Source: CAWCUU01 sp963798855 (GTDB lineage: Bacteria; Gemmatimonadota; Gemmatimonadetes; Longimicrobiales; RSA9). Taken from it: DNA of 64,000 bases. Shown piece by piece: positions 24,078-34,800 of the stretch (position 1 is the stretch's first letter; the number at the start of each line of letters is the position of its first letter). The stretch is taken from positions 1,426,001 through 1,490,000 of the forward strand of contig CAWCUU010000001.1 of NCBI GenBank assembly GCA_963798855.1, given 5' to 3'. The notes beneath the pieces were generated by a model. It had not been told where the DNA came from. It did no database searches and worked only from the letters and a program-made list of their open reading frames with translations. The position numbers were made by a program, and so were the translations under genes.

Positions 24078-26080
24078 CCCGCATCGTCGGCTACGCGGCC
24101 GTAACGATCGCGCTGGCGCTCGCGGTCTACGGGCTCGTCGCGTTCGCGTTGGGGGTCCGCTCCCGGCGCGAGGAGCTCGTCCGCAGCGGTCGCAGCGCGG
24201 TCTTCGCGACCTTCGTGCTGCTGCTGCTCGCGAACCTGGCCATGGTCTACGGCCTGGTGACGCACGACTTCAGCATCGCCTACGTGGCGCAGGTCGGCAG
24301 CCGCGCCACGCCGCTCTTCTTCACCGTGATCTCGCTCTGGGGCGCGCTGGAGGGATCGATCCTGTTCTGGGGGCTCGTGCTGACCGGCTACAGCGCGGCG
24401 GCGGTGTTCTTCACCCGCAAGCGGGAGGGCGCGCTCTATCCGTACGCGTACGCGACGATGCTCGCGGTGCAGGTCTTCTTCCTGATCCTTCTCGTCGGAC
24501 CGGCGAATCCGTTCGGGCTCGTCTCGCCGGCGCCGATGGACGGGCCCGGACCGAACCCGCTGCTGCAGAACCACATCCTGATGGGCGTGCACCCGCCGTT
24601 CCTGTACATGGGGTACGTCGGCTTCACGATTCCGTTCGCCTTCGCCACCGGCGCGCTGCTGGCCGGCAGGTTGGACGACGAGTGGCTGCGGGCCAGCCGG
24701 GGCTACACGATGGTGGCGTGGGGATTTCTCTCGGTCGCGATCATGCTCGGCATGTGGTGGTCGTACGACGTGCTCGGCTGGGGCGGCTACTGGGCGTGGG
24801 ATCCGGTCGAGAACGCATCCTTCCTGCCCTGGCTGACCGGGACGGCGTTCCTGCACTCCGTGATGGTCCAGGAGCGCCGCAAGATGCTGCGTGTCTGGAA
24901 CCACAGTCTGATCACCGGGACGTTCCTTCTCACGGTGCTCGGCACCTTCCTGACGCGCAGCGGGATCCTCTCCTCCGTGCACGCGTTCTCGGAGGGCAGC
25001 ATCGGCTTCTACTTCCTGGCCTTCATCGCGCTGGCGCTCGTCTTCTCCGTCGCGCTGCTGGCGGGTCGCAGCGCCGAGCTGCGCAGCCGCGGGCGGCTGG
25101 ACAGTCCGCTGTCGCGAGAGACCGCGTTCCTGGTCAACAACCTGTTGCTCACCGCCTTCACGTTCACCGTGCTGCTCGGGACGCTGTTCCCGCTCGTAGC
25201 GGAGGCGTTCCGAGGCGTCAAGGTCAGCGTCGGCGCTCCGTTCTTCAACCGGATGACCCTGCCGCTGGCGATGGCGCTCGTCTTCCTGATCGGCGTCGGT
25301 CCTGCGCTGCCGTGGCGGCGACCGAAGGACGGCCTCGAGCGGCGCTTCATCGTGCCGGCGATCGCGTTCGCGATCGGGCTCGGGCTGTCGCTCTTCTTCG
25401 GCGCTCGATCGCCGTACTCGCTGCTGGCGTTCGGCTTCGCGGCCTTCGCTCTGGTCTCGAACCTGATGGAGTTCGGCGAGGCCGCGACGGCACGGCGGCA
25501 GGCGCATGGCGAGACGATCCCCGTCGCGCTGGTTCGCGCTGTCGCCTCGAACCGCCGCCGATTCGGCGGCTACATCGCGCACATCGGGCTGATCCTGGCC
25601 GTGTTCGGCATCGCCGGGTCCTCGACGTTCCGCGCGGACCGCGAGGTGACGCTGAAGGTCGGCGAGACGCTGCAGATCTCGGACTTCACGGTGCGCCTGA
25701 ACCGCATCTGGGGCAAAGAAGAGCCGCAGCGCTTCGCGGTCGGAGCGAATCTGCAGGTGGCGCGGGGCGGGCGGGTGGTCGGACAGATGGACCCGAAGCT
25801 GAACTTCTATCGGACCTCGGACCAGCCTGTGGCGACGCCCGCCGTCCGGAGCCGGCCGGACAAGGACCTGTACCTGACGCTGCTCTCCTTCGAGCAGGAC
25901 GGCTCGAGCGCTACGCTGCGCGCGGTCGTGGAGCCGCTCGTCGGCTGGATCTGGATCGGCGGCTTCATTGTCGGGCTCGGCGCTCTCGTGTCGGGCTGGC
26001 CCGCGAGGCGCCGCCGGCGCATCGCGCCACGCCTGCCGCAACGGCAACGCGAGCGCGAGCGTACGCTAGTCGGAGTGTGA
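24074..26080 (+). CDS. ccmF: Cytochrome c haem lyase subunit CcmF
   Basis: 668 residues with many membrane helices. The haem-binding tryptophan motif is WGGYWAWDPVENASFLPW near residue 237; flanking histidines occur in GVHPPFLYMGYVG and AFLHSVMVQERRKMLRVWNHSLI. CcmF joins haem from CcmE to apocytochromes at CXXCH sites, with CcmH and CcmG keeping the cysteines reduced. The start is TTG 24074 after GAGGGGGAGAG, overlapping the ccmE stop by four bases. Length and domain order are normal for the family. Confidence 0.96.
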   Translation: MTRIVGYAAVTIALALAVYGLVAFALGVRSRREELVRSGRSAVFATFVLLLLANLAMVYGLVTHDFSIAYVAQVGSRATPLFFTVISLWGALEGSILFWGLVLTGYSAAAVFFTRKREGALYPYAYATMLAVQVFFLILLVGPANPFGLVSPAPMDGPGPNPLLQNHILMGVHPPFLYMGYVGFTIPFAFATGALLAGRLDDEWLRASRGYTMVAWGFLSVAIMLGMWWSYDVLGWGGYWAWDPVENASFLPWLTGTAFLHSVMVQERRKMLRVWNHSLITGTFLLTVLGTFLTRSGILSSVHAFSEGSIGFYFLAFIALALVFSVALLAGRSAELRSRGRLDSPLSRETAFLVNNLLLTAFTFTVLLGTLFPLVAEAFRGVKVSVGAPFFNRMTLPLAMALVFLIGVGPALPWRRPKDGLERRFIVPAIAFAIGLGLSLFFGARSPYSLLAFGFAAFALVSNLMEFGEAATARRQAHGETIPVALVRAVASNRRRFGGYIAHIGLILAVFGIAGSSTFRADREVTLKVGETLQISDFTVRLNRIWGKEEPQRFAVGANLQVARGGRVVGQMDPKLNFYRTSDQPVATPAVRSRPDKDLYLTLLSFEQDGSSATLRAVVEPLVGWIWIGGFIVGLGALVSGWPARRRRRIAPRLPQRQRERERTLVGV

Positions 26081-26089
26081 GGTGACGAG

Positions 26090-26686
26090 ATGAACCTACG
26101 TCGCGCGGTCGTCGCGGTGATCGCGGTGGCGCCCTTCCTGTTCCTGCTGAGGTTCGGGCTGGGCAAGGATCCGCGGGAGATCCCATCGCCGCTGCCGGGC
26201 AAGAACGCTCCGCAGTTCGCGCTTCAGGCGATCGAGCCGGGCCCGCTCGGCACGGCCGCCGACCGCGACACCGTCCGACTGTCGGATCTGCGCGGCGAAG
26301 TCGTCGTGCTGAACTTCTACGCCTCCTGGTGCCTCGCCTGCCGTGACGAGCACGCCGTGCTCTCGATGGCCGCCAGCTCCTACCGGGGCAAGCCGGTCCG
26401 ATTCTACGGCGTGCTCTACGACGACTCGCCGCAGAACATCCGCCGCTGGATCGAGGAAATGGGCGGGCAGTCGTATCCGACGCTCGAGGATCCCGGATCG
26501 CGGACCGCGATCAACTACGGGCTCTACGGTGTCCCGGAGACGTTCTTCATCGGTCCCGACGGTCGGGTCGCCTACAAGAACGTCGGACCGCTGTTGCCGG
26601 ACGTGCTGCAGGGCAAGGTGGACTCGCTGCTCGCGAGGATTCCGGCTCGGGCCGAGCAGTCAGCCGCACCGCTGAAGGGGTCATGA
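26090..26686 (+). CDS. ccmG: Thioredoxin-like protein CcmG/DsbE
   Basis: 198 residues with an N-terminal anchor (VVAVIAVAPFLFLLRFGLG) and a periplasmic thioredoxin fold. The active site is WCLAC (Cys81, Cys84), preceded by LNFYAS and followed by the cis-proline motif VPETFFIGPDGRV. It reduces apocytochrome or CcmH cysteines. The usual Pro in the active-site loop (WCxxC with Pro) is replaced by Leu-Ala, within family variation. It lies ten bases after ccmF and overlaps ccmH. Confidence 0.94.
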   Translation: MNLRRAVVAVIAVAPFLFLLRFGLGKDPREIPSPLPGKNAPQFALQAIEPGPLGTAADRDTVRLSDLRGEVVVLNFYASWCLACRDEHAVLSMAASSYRGKPVRFYGVLYDDSPQNIRRWIEEMGGQSYPTLEDPGSRTAINYGLYGVPETFFIGPDGRVAYKNVGPLLPDVLQGKVDSLLARIPARAEQSAAPLKGS

Positions 26687-27222
26687 CGACGGCGCTCCTT
26701 CTCGCGCTGGCGCTCGCCGCGCCGCCGAGCGCCGTGCAGGGCCCAGCGGCGCAGTCGGCCGGGCCATCGCGACTGGCGAGCTCTGCGCTCGCGTCGAACG
26801 CCGGATCATCCCAGGACTCCGCCGGCGCGCCGGCCGGAGGTCCGGCTGCCACGGCGCGCGACTCGGCGCTGGATGCGGAGACGCGCGCGATCGCCGAGCA
26901 GCTACGATGCCCGGTCTGTCAGGGTGTGTCCATCGAGGCATCGCCGACCGACCTGGCCCGTGAGATGCGGCGGGTCGTGCGCGACCAGCTCGCGGCCGGA
27001 CGTACGCCCAATGAGGTGAAGGCCTACTTCGTCAGCAAGTACGGCGAGTGGATCCTGCTGCAGCCGAAGGCGAAAGGCTTCAACCTCACCGTCTATCTGC
27101 TGCCGTTCGCGGTCCTGCTTGGCGGTGCGGCGTTGATCGCGTTCGCCGTGCGCCGCTGGACGGGGCCGCGGGAGGACGCCGAAGAGGACGCGGACGTGGA
27201 GGAGGTGGACACTCGGGTGTAG
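26683..27222 (+). CDS. ccmH: Cytochrome c maturation protein CcmH (CcmH/CycL family)
   Basis: 179 residues. Signal peptide, then an unusual Ala/Ser/Gly-rich stretch (about residues 20-62), then the CcmH domain: the redox motif LRCPVCQ (Cys76, Cys79), DLAREMRRVVRDQLAAG, VKAYFVSKYGEWILLQPKAKG, and a C-terminal membrane helix. It holds apocytochrome for haem attachment. The TPR partner CcmI is not seen nearby. ATG overlaps the ccmG stop. The 258 bases after it (27223-27480) contain no gene; that gap should hold the lgt promoter. Confidence 0.93.
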   Translation: MTTALLLALALAAPPSAVQGPAAQSAGPSRLASSALASNAGSSQDSAGAPAGGPAATARDSALDAETRAIAEQLRCPVCQGVSIEASPTDLAREMRRVVRDQLAAGRTPNEVKAYFVSKYGEWILLQPKAKGFNLTVYLLPFAVLLGGAALIAFAVRRWTGPREDAEEDADVEEVDTRV

Positions 27223-27480
27223 GCGCGCGTCGCCGGACGCAGTACACCGCACCACCTCGAGAACGACCCACGTTTCGACAGACTCCCGGGACCGTTCACG
27301 TTCGCGAAAACCGACACCGTTACCGCTGGGCCCCCGTACCGCGCCCCCCGTTCACGAGCCCGGGATCGGCCGTCGTGGCGACGGCCACGGGTCGGGCGGC
27401 CCGGGCGTCGGAGCGAAACCTGCCGGAGCCGCGGCGGTATAAGCCGTCCGGCGAAGTCGTACGGGCATCGAGGAGCGCGA

Positions 27481-28353
27481 ATGTATCCGAATCTCTTCCG
27501 CATCGGCAGCTTCACCATCACCAGCTTCGGCGTGATGATGTTCCTGTCGTTCCTGGCCGCGGCGTGGACCCTCTCGATCCAGGTGCGGCGTCGGGGATTC
27601 GATCCCGAGTTCGCGTGGGACGTGCTTGCGTGGGTCGCGCTCGGCGGCATTTTGGGCGCGAAGCTGTATTACCTCGCGCTGCACTGGAATGACCTGGTCC
27701 GGGACCCGGGCGCGGAGCTCGCGAACTTCCGGGCCGGCCTCGTCTGGTACGGCGGCTTCATCGGCGGCGCGCTCGCCTTCCTCTGGCAGATCCGACGGCG
27801 CGGGTATCCCGTCGCGCAGATGTTCGACGCGGTCGCGGCTCCGGTCACGTTGGCGTACGCGATCGGCCGCGTCGGCTGCTTCCTGGTCGGCGACGACTAC
27901 GGTGTGCATACGAACAGCTGGGTCGGCATCGCGTTTCCGCAAGGCGCCCCGCCGAGCACGGCCGGGTACCTGCGTTCGGCGGGGGACCATATCCCGGCGA
28001 ACATCCCTGACAACGTCGTGCTGCCGGTGCACCCCACGCAGCTCTACGAGATCGGCGCCGCGCTCGTGATCTTCGCGATCCTCTGGCGCGTCTCCTCGCG
28101 GCGACTCGCCCCAGGCCGCCTCTTCGGCCTGTACCTGATGCTGTACGGGCTGGAGCGATTCCTCGTCGAGTTCGTGCGGGCGAAGACCGACCGCTTCATC
28201 CTGGGGCTGTCCACGTCGCAGCTCGTCAGCCTGGGCCTCATCGCCTTCGGCGCGTGGCTCTGGCAGCGTCGTCGCGCCGCCGCCGAGCGGCACACGGCCC
28301 AGACCGGTGCGCCGGATCGGCCCGGGCGGGTCCGATCAGCTCCCGCCAACTAG
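27481..28353 (+). CDS. lgt: Prolipoprotein diacylglyceryl transferase
   Basis: 290 residues, seven hydrophobic segments. It adds diacylglycerol from phosphatidylglycerol to the lipobox cysteine of prolipoproteins in the inner membrane. Seen motifs: YPNLFRIGSFTITSFGVMM, GLVWYGGFIGG, the signature region IGRVGCFLVGDDYG, and PVHPTQLYE, followed by GLYLMLYGLERFLVEFVR. The motif GRVGC replaces the E. coli GRIGN, a known variant. ATG 27481 has GAGGAG six bases upstream. The 3' end overlaps the convergent glycosylase gene by 18 bases. Confidence 0.95.
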   Translation: MYPNLFRIGSFTITSFGVMMFLSFLAAAWTLSIQVRRRGFDPEFAWDVLAWVALGGILGAKLYYLALHWNDLVRDPGAELANFRAGLVWYGGFIGGALAFLWQIRRRGYPVAQMFDAVAAPVTLAYAIGRVGCFLVGDDYGVHTNSWVGIAFPQGAPPSTAGYLRSAGDHIPANIPDNVVLPVHPTQLYEIGAALVIFAILWRVSSRRLAPGRLFGLYLMLYGLERFLVEFVRAKTDRFILGLSTSQLVSLGLIAFGAWLWQRRRAAAERHTAQTGAPDRPGRVRSAPAN

Positions 28354-28968
28354 CGAGCGTAGCGCCCGCAGGTCGACCTCCATCGTCGAGATCAGCTCGC
28401 GGCGGCGGAGCGCCGCTGCGGGATGGAAGGTGGGGAGCAGGGTGAGTGTTCGCTCCTCCCGCTCGACCTCGATCGCCTCGCCGTGGAGCTCGGTGATCTT
28501 CGCGCCCGGCACGAAATAGACGAGGGCGGAGCGCCCCAGCGTACACACCACGCGCGGCGCGACCAGACGCAGCTGCTCCTCCAGCCACGGTGCATGCGCG
28601 GCGGTCTCGCGGGTCCTCGGCGTTCGGTTGCGGGGTGGTCGGCACGCCACGGTGTTCGTGATGAAGACGTCCTCGCGCGCCAGCCCCGCACTCGCGAGCA
28701 GCTCATCGAGCAGCGCGCCCGCCCTTCCGACGAACGGCTCACCGCGACGATCCTCCTGCGCACCGGGACCCTCCCCGATCAGCATCAGCCGCGCATCGCG
28801 CGGTCCGACGCCGGGCACGACCTGCATCCGCCCGAGCGCGAGATCGCACCGCGTGCAGCAGCGCATCGCCTCGAAAAGCGCCCCGAGGGCGCGGTGGCGC
28901 CCGACCTCCTCCGGAATTCCCGCAATGAACGGCGCGTCGTCTCCCTTTCCTTTCCAGCAGTCGCTCAT
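28336..28968 (-). CDS. udg: Family 4 uracil-DNA glycosylase ([4Fe-4S])
   Basis: 210 residues. Removes uracil from DNA in base excision repair. Four cluster cysteines can be placed: C-x2-C in CTRCDLALGR, one in TVACRPPRNRTP and one in RVVCTLGRSA. The active-site segment GEGPGAQEDRRGEPFVGRAG and the late motif LLPTFHPAAALRR are typical of family 4. ATG 28968 has AAGGAG six bases upstream; a longer in-frame start lacks such a site. The 3' end overlaps lgt on the other strand. Confidence 0.94.
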   Translation of the reverse strand: MSDCWKGKGDDAPFIAGIPEEVGRHRALGALFEAMRCCTRCDLALGRMQVVPGVGPRDARLMLIGEGPGAQEDRRGEPFVGRAGALLDELLASAGLAREDVFITNTVACRPPRNRTPRTRETAAHAPWLEEQLRLVAPRVVCTLGRSALVYFVPGAKITELHGEAIEVEREERTLTLLPTFHPAAALRRRELISTMEVDLRALRSLVGGS

Positions 28969-29054
28969 CCGCGTCTCCTTCCGGGGCTTCCTCCGTCGCT
29001 GCCCGCGGCACCGCGATTGCACTTCGGTGCGTCCATGCACGAGGAGCGCCGGAC

Positions 29055-29843
29055 ATGTTCGGTCGTCTGACGGCCGTGATACTAGCCCTGGCCTGGGTGT
29101 ACGTCGAACCGTGCCGCGGGCAGGCCACGCCGCCGGCGGGGCTCACCCTCTCCGCCTACACGGGTGGCGTCGCGTTCAGCGACTGGCAGGGCGTCTGGAT
29201 CGCACCGCTCGACGGTAGCGCCGGCTCGACGTCCGCGAGAACATCCGGGGCGCTGGCGCCGAGCCCCGCAGCGATCATGGGCCTCGGCCTCACATGGTGG
29301 AGCCGGCGCGGCTGGGGACTGCGCCTGGAGGGCGCCTACGCCCCGTCGAGACTCGAGGTGCGGCTGGATGCACCAATGCGCGAGGGGCTGAGCGCGCAGG
29401 AAGCTCCGCGCGGGCCGCCGACCTTCGGGGACGTCGGCGTCTGGACGGCGTCGGGGCTCGCGCTCTTCCGGCTGCCGATCGCGCTGGGTCCGATCCTGCC
29501 CTACGGACGCGTGGGGATCGCGCTGATCCGGGATCACATCAGCGACGTAACGAATTCCGTCTCTTCGGCGGAGCTCACGATGGACGGGATGCGGGTGGGC
29601 GGAGACATCGGCCTCGGTGCGCGCGTGCCGCTTCGCAGGTCCGACCTCGGGCTCTACTTCGAGATCTCCGACCTTTTCTCGCGCACTCCGATCGACGCCG
29701 CGCCCTCCGGCGAGGTACTGCGGTCGGACGCGCTCGTCGTCGAGCGGGCGCAGGCGGCGAGCGAGGGGGCGCCGACGCGGGTCCGTATGACGAACCAGCT
29801 GCGGATCGTGGCCGGGCTATCGCTCCGGCTGATCCGCCACTGA
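29055..29843 (+). CDS. Secreted outer-membrane beta-barrel-like protein
   Basis: 262 residues. Signal peptide (LTAVILALAWVYVEPCRGQ), then alternating strands such as LTLSAYTGGVAFSDWQG, GLRLEGAYAPSRLEVRL, LPYGRVGIALI, VGGDIGLGARVPL, LGLYFEISDLF and a final strand LRIVAGLSLRLIRH. The pattern suits an eight- to ten-stranded outer-membrane barrel. No specific family. ATG 29055 follows GAGGAG by eight bases. It diverges from the glycosylase gene and is convergent with the next gene 12 bases away. Confidence 0.72.
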   Translation: MFGRLTAVILALAWVYVEPCRGQATPPAGLTLSAYTGGVAFSDWQGVWIAPLDGSAGSTSARTSGALAPSPAAIMGLGLTWWSRRGWGLRLEGAYAPSRLEVRLDAPMREGLSAQEAPRGPPTFGDVGVWTASGLALFRLPIALGPILPYGRVGIALIRDHISDVTNSVSSAELTMDGMRVGGDIGLGARVPLRRSDLGLYFEISDLFSRTPIDAAPSGEVLRSDALVVERAQAASEGAPTRVRMTNQLRIVAGLSLRLIRH

Positions 29844-29855
29844 TGTCGTCGCCGT

Positions 29856-31697
29856 TCAGTAGCCGGACACCCGGATCGTACGCTCCGCCCGAACCTCCTC
29901 GCCGCTGCGTCGATCGAGCACCGAGAGACGAATCGCCCACAGACCGGATTCCAGCCCGCCCAGGTCGAGGTTCACGGCCAGCGGCGTCAGCGGCTCGACC
30001 CCGGAGTCAACCTCCCACTGCAGCCGCGGCGCAGGCGGAGAGCCGCCGAGGCCGAAGATCCCGCCGATCCAGGCCGCCGCCCGGGCCAGCGGCGAAGGCC
30101 CCTGCATCCGTTGCAGCGAAACGGACGCGCTGTAGTAGGTCCCGCTCGCCCGCTCCGGCCGGCGAATCTCGGCGTAGAGCCCGACCGTGTCATGGGGCTG
30201 CAGCTCGAGATCCGCGCGTGCCCGAAGTCCCGGGTCGTCGCGCCGGTCCGGCAGGGGCCCCGGAGCGAACGGCTCGCATACCAGCACGTCCGAAAGCCGT
30301 ACGGCCGCGGTACCGGCACTTCCCGGGCCCGGAGACGCCGTTGGGGCGACGTCAATGCGATAACGCGCCCGGGCACCGACCTTCGCCGGCGCATCGAGAG
30401 CCTCCAGGGCGTAGATGAAGCGGCCGGGCGGCAGCGCCGAGAAGAGCGTGAAATGCGCCGTGTCGTGCCACAGCGTGACGCGATCCTCCACGCGATCGAG
30501 CACGCGCAGGGAATCCGGCTCGAGCAGAAAGAGCCCGACGCGGACGGTGTCCGTGCTCCCGTGCGCGGAATCCACCGGCAGCACGCCGTCCGCACGGATC
30601 ACCGTGCCGCGGGGCTCGGGAAAGCGCGTGATCTGGTGGTGCAGCGTGTGCAGCTCCTTCAGCGTGGCCGGCGGAAACGTGCTGCGTGCACGCGGATCGT
30701 CGAGGCGGTCGGGGTCACCCGGGCGCGGGGGCCGTAGCGCGACTCTCTCGCTCAGCCGCGACGCAACGAGCGCTACCTGCGTCGGCTCGTACAGCTCGAC
30801 GAAAGATGGGTTCGCGAGCCCGCCGCCGGGGATCCGCTTCCGGGCGGCCGGCACCCCGAAACGGCGCGTAAGCTCTTCCAGGTCCTTGCCCCATGCGTCC
30901 TCGCCTCGAACCGCGGGCGCGTCCGGAAGCAGACGCACCAGCACGTGCCGGGCGAGGTGCTCTGCCAGCGCCGCGTTGGCCGGCACGAGCAGGAGCGGAT
31001 CGGCGATCGCCCAGAGTCGCTCCTCGTACGCCCGCCGTTCCTCATCCGAAAGCGCGTGGTAGCGCCTCCGCTCGCCGGGATCGAGCAGGTACGATACGTC
31101 CACCGCCCTCGCGCGCTCCTCCGGCGGCGAACGGGCGAGCGCTTCGCCGAACGCCGCGAGCGCCGCGCTGTCCCGCCCGGCGGCGTGGAGCGCGAAGCCG
31201 AGAAGCCAGTCCGCCAGCGCGAACGCCGTGTCCGAGGCAATGTGTAGCGGGCGCGAAGGACCGGCCGCGGCGCGGGCGGGCGGCTCGGTGCCGGCTCCAC
31301 GCGCCCACCGGAACGCGCGCGCGGCCGATACTGCCTCTGCGGCGCGACCATCCTCCACGAGATAGCGGACCACGGAGCTCGCGACCTCCGCGTCCGATGG
31401 GTCGGCCGAGAACGCGCGGCGCAGCGTCTCGACCGCGACCCGCCTCGCCGCCTGCACGGCCGGATGGTCGGGAGGGAGCGGGCGATCGTCGTCCGCCCCC
31501 TCGAACAGACAGTACCGTCCGACGTGCTCGTAGCACGGCTCGGATGGGGAATAGTCCGTCGCGATCGGCGCGTGGCTGCGGACGGCGTTCTCGTACTCGA
31601 GCTCTGCATGCCGCGCGGCCTCACGTAGCCCGCGCGCGTCCGGCGCGCGGGCGGGTACGCCCTGCTGCAGAAGAAGAAGGAGGGGGATCACCGACAT
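29856..31697 (-). CDS. Secreted GWxTD-like protein
   Basis: 613 residues with a short hydrophobic N-terminus, probably a signal. Residues about 100-180 look TPR-like (AVETLRRAFSADPSDAEVASSVVRYL). Around residues 205-290 the sequence resembles GWxTD-domain proteins: LLDPGERRRYHALSDEERRAYEERLWAIADPLL, then an AEHLARHVLVR helix and WGKDLEELTRRFG, where WGKD stands in for the GWxTD motif. The C-terminal half is beta-rich with VGLFLLEPDSL and LSDVLVCEPF, also seen in that family. Function of GWxTD proteins is unknown. It follows tamB by 126 bases on the same strand. Confidence 0.72.
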   Translation of the reverse strand: MSVIPLLLLLQQGVPARAPDARGLREAARHAELEYENAVRSHAPIATDYSPSEPCYEHVGRYCLFEGADDDRPLPPDHPAVQAARRVAVETLRRAFSADPSDAEVASSVVRYLVEDGRAAEAVSAARAFRWARGAGTEPPARAAAGPSRPLHIASDTAFALADWLLGFALHAAGRDSAALAAFGEALARSPPEERARAVDVSYLLDPGERRRYHALSDEERRAYEERLWAIADPLLLVPANAALAEHLARHVLVRLLPDAPAVRGEDAWGKDLEELTRRFGVPAARKRIPGGGLANPSFVELYEPTQVALVASRLSERVALRPPRPGDPDRLDDPRARSTFPPATLKELHTLHHQITRFPEPRGTVIRADGVLPVDSAHGSTDTVRVGLFLLEPDSLRVLDRVEDRVTLWHDTAHFTLFSALPPGRFIYALEALDAPAKVGARARYRIDVAPTASPGPGSAGTAAVRLSDVLVCEPFAPGPLPDRRDDPGLRARADLELQPHDTVGLYAEIRRPERASGTYYSASVSLQRMQGPSPLARAAAWIGGIFGLGGSPPAPRLQWEVDSGVEPLTPLAVNLDLGGLESGLWAIRLSVLDRRSGEEVRAERTIRVSGY

Positions 31698-31823
31698 GAG
31701 ATCGGCCTCGAAGCGGGCGGAGCGTCGGCCGCCATCGTGCGCGTCCGGGCTCCGACTCCCTGAGCGACCTTCTAAGCGTAGCCTTCGAGCGGGACGACGG
31801 CCAGTGCCGGCGAAGGGGGTCGC

Positions 31824-34800
31824 CTAATAGGTCCAGCGCCGACGCAGGTCCACCGTGACCTGCCGATTCGTCGTCAATGGAGAGACGATCACGAGACCGA
31901 GGCGGCTGAACCGCTCGGCGATGAGCGGCTCCAGACCTCCCTCGAGGGTCCACTGTGGGCTGAGTCGCCACTCGAGCGAGACCCCGACCGCATCGGCCGG
32001 GGTCGTGTTGTCGCCGAACAGCGTGGAGATGCCCGCGTTCACGGTGAGGAATACGTCGTTGCCGATCTCCTTGCCGACGACGACGGTGGGTTGGCCGAAG
32101 ACGCCGAGCGTGCTGCCGGTCGCCGAGGGTTCGCCGAAGCGGACCTGGAAGTAGTCGAGACCCAGCCCGGACTGCTCGACGAGCTTCTGCTCGAGCGTCA
32201 TGCTGAGCAGATCGGCGAAGCCACCCACCAGCGTGCTACCGATCAGTGAGTTGCTCGTCGGGCCGGCGAACGCGCTCTGCAGCGCGAAGCTCGGTTGGCC
32301 GAAGAGCAGGAAGCTGAGGAGCTCCGACTCCGGGATGTCCGTGCCGCCGGAGGAGAGCGACAGCGTAGGGTTGCGCAGGGTCCCGGTGACGTGCGCGAGC
32401 ACCTCGATCTGCTGCCCGCCCGAAGGGTAGACTACTCGCGCAGCGGTGATGTCCAGCGCCGGGTTCGGTGTCGGCGCGCCGAGGAAGCGGATCTGCGCAC
32501 TCCGGATCTCGAAGCGGCGGATCAGCGGGCCGGCCTGCATCGTGAAGGTGCCGTGCTCGCCCTCAAGGGTGCCGAAGATCTTTATGTCCTCCCCCTCCTT
32601 GAAGACCGTCATCTCGCCGCCGAGCTGGGCGCGAGCGTCCGGCGTCACGAACCACAGCGCCTCGCCACCCTCGACGGTGAGGCCGCTGACGCTCAGGTCC
32701 TGGAAGAGCCCCTGCGGCTGCGCCCCCGGCAGCCCGGCGATCGCGATCTGATTGCCCGTCGCGAGGAACTGCTGGACCTGCACCTGGAACGGATCGGCGG
32801 CGAATTCGGGGACGAGGATGTTGCCGTCGTCGAGACGGATCCGTCCACCGAGCGTCACGCTCGGTATCGGCCCGCGCACGGTCAGAGTCCCCCACGCGGC
32901 TGCCGGTTGCAGGTTCTTCACGGCGACCGGCCGGAACTGGTTCAGCTCGACGCCAATGTCCGCGACGGGGTGCGAGAGGTCCTCGAACGTGATCGTGCCA
33001 CTGGCGATGGCGCTGCCGTCACTCTGGGCGCGAAGCTCCTCGATCCGGACCGCCTCGTTCGCGAGCGAAAAACGACCCTCGATGGCGGTGAAGCGGCGTC
33101 CTAGCGCGGCAATGGTGGCCGCGCCGTCGGCGAGAGAGGCGGACCCCTCGAATTGCGGCTTGCCGGGGGTGCCGGCGAGACGGATGTCGGCGCTCGCCGT
33201 GCCCTGCACGTCCTCCATCTGCGGCATCAGCGGCCCGAGCGCGGCTATTGGGAGACCGTTCGTTGCCAGTGTGCCCGAGATCGACGCGTCATCCACCCAG
33301 CGGGCGGCGGGCTTGTCGCTGACGTCCACGTCGAGCGGCAGCTTGGCGGTGAGCCTGACCTGGCCCGCCGGCAAGAAGTCGGCGGTGATCGTCGCGTCCG
33401 CGAGGCGATCGGCGAAGCTCAGAGATCCCTGTATCTGCGAGAAGCGGACTCCCCGGACCTCCCCGTCTGCGATGCGGAAGCTCGTGCCGAGCTGCGGCGT
33501 CGCGCCGCCGACCAGCCGACCCTTCGCCCAGACCTCGCCGGACACGATCGGCTGTTGGCCCAGCAGCTCCTGCAGGTCGCTGATCGGCAGGGCCTGGACA
33601 TCGTACTGGAAATCGGCGATCGACAGCGGGTAGACGGTGCCGTCCAGGCTCATTGTACCCGAGCCGTTTCCCGATGCGACGGCCAGCTGACGGACCACCA
33701 CGCCGGGCGCGCCGCCCCACTGGACCTCTGCCGGTCCCTGCAGCGTCCAGCGTTGCGGCCCGAGGTCCGCGACGAAGCGCCGCAGCGTCGCCGACCGCAC
33801 GCCGTCGGGGAGCAGCGAGCCATCCGCGGCGAGCTGGATGATGCCGCCGCCCATCCGGTCCGCGTTGGCCTCGACGGCGAAGGCGGGCGGAGTCAGCGAC
33901 GCGTTCAGCGATACCGCCTCGAACGCGCCGGCGGTGGCCGTCTGGATGGCACGCGCGCCGAGCTGTAGCCGCACCGTCGGCAGGCTGTCGCCCGCCGCGA
34001 TCGCATAGCTTCCGTCGGCGGCGCCGACGCCCCAGTCGCCATAGCGCGCGTTGCGGAGCCGCAGCTGTCCCTCGACCGCCGGCCGCTGCAGCGATCCGGT
34101 CGCGGTCCCGCTCAACTCTACGGAGCCTCCCGCGGTCGCGTGCTCGATCAGCGGGATGTACGGAGCGAGCGGCGCGAGGGAGGATACGGCGAGCCGGTAT
34201 TCGACGCCGCTCGCCGTGCGCTCCGGCTCGAGCGCCCATTCGCCGCGGGCCCCGACGCCGACCGGACCCAGCGTGGCGTCCAGGTTCGTGATGTGCAGCA
34301 GTCCATCGCGCGCGCTGGCGTCCAGCGCGATTCGGTCGTCCCCGCTCGCGTACCAGCCCGCGAATCGGCCCTGGAGGGCGACGGCCGCATCGAGCGTGCG
34401 CGGATCGGTGCCGTGCCCGCGAGCGGTGAATTGCGCGGTCAGCCTGATCGGCGGGAAGGCGGGCTCCAGCAGCTGTGCGAGCGCGACGTCGATCACTTGA
34501 CCCTGCACGTCGTAGGCGATCTCGGGAGCCGTGGGGTCGACCGTTCCGTTGAGCACGACTACGCCGCCGGCCGCGTCGAAGCGGACGTTCATCCGGAGCG
34601 GACCGCCCCCGGGCGGGCCCACCAGCTCGATCTTGCCCGTGATCGAGCCGGCCAGCGGCAGGCGCGGGATGTACTCGCGGAGCGAAGCGAGCGGCACCTG
34701 GTTCAGCTGGGCCTCGAAGCGGCCGAGCCGAACTCCGCTCGACGCGACGGTGGCCTCTCCGGTGAGCTGGGTCGTGAACTCGCGTTGCTCCCCGGTCGGT

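Noticed and set aside
24008..26047. Long open frame on the minus strand opposite ccmF (about 679 codons)
   Set aside because: Composition is Arg/Glu/Gln-rich nonsense with no motifs, while the plus strand is an unmistakable CcmF. High-GC coding DNA routinely leaves such antisense frames open.
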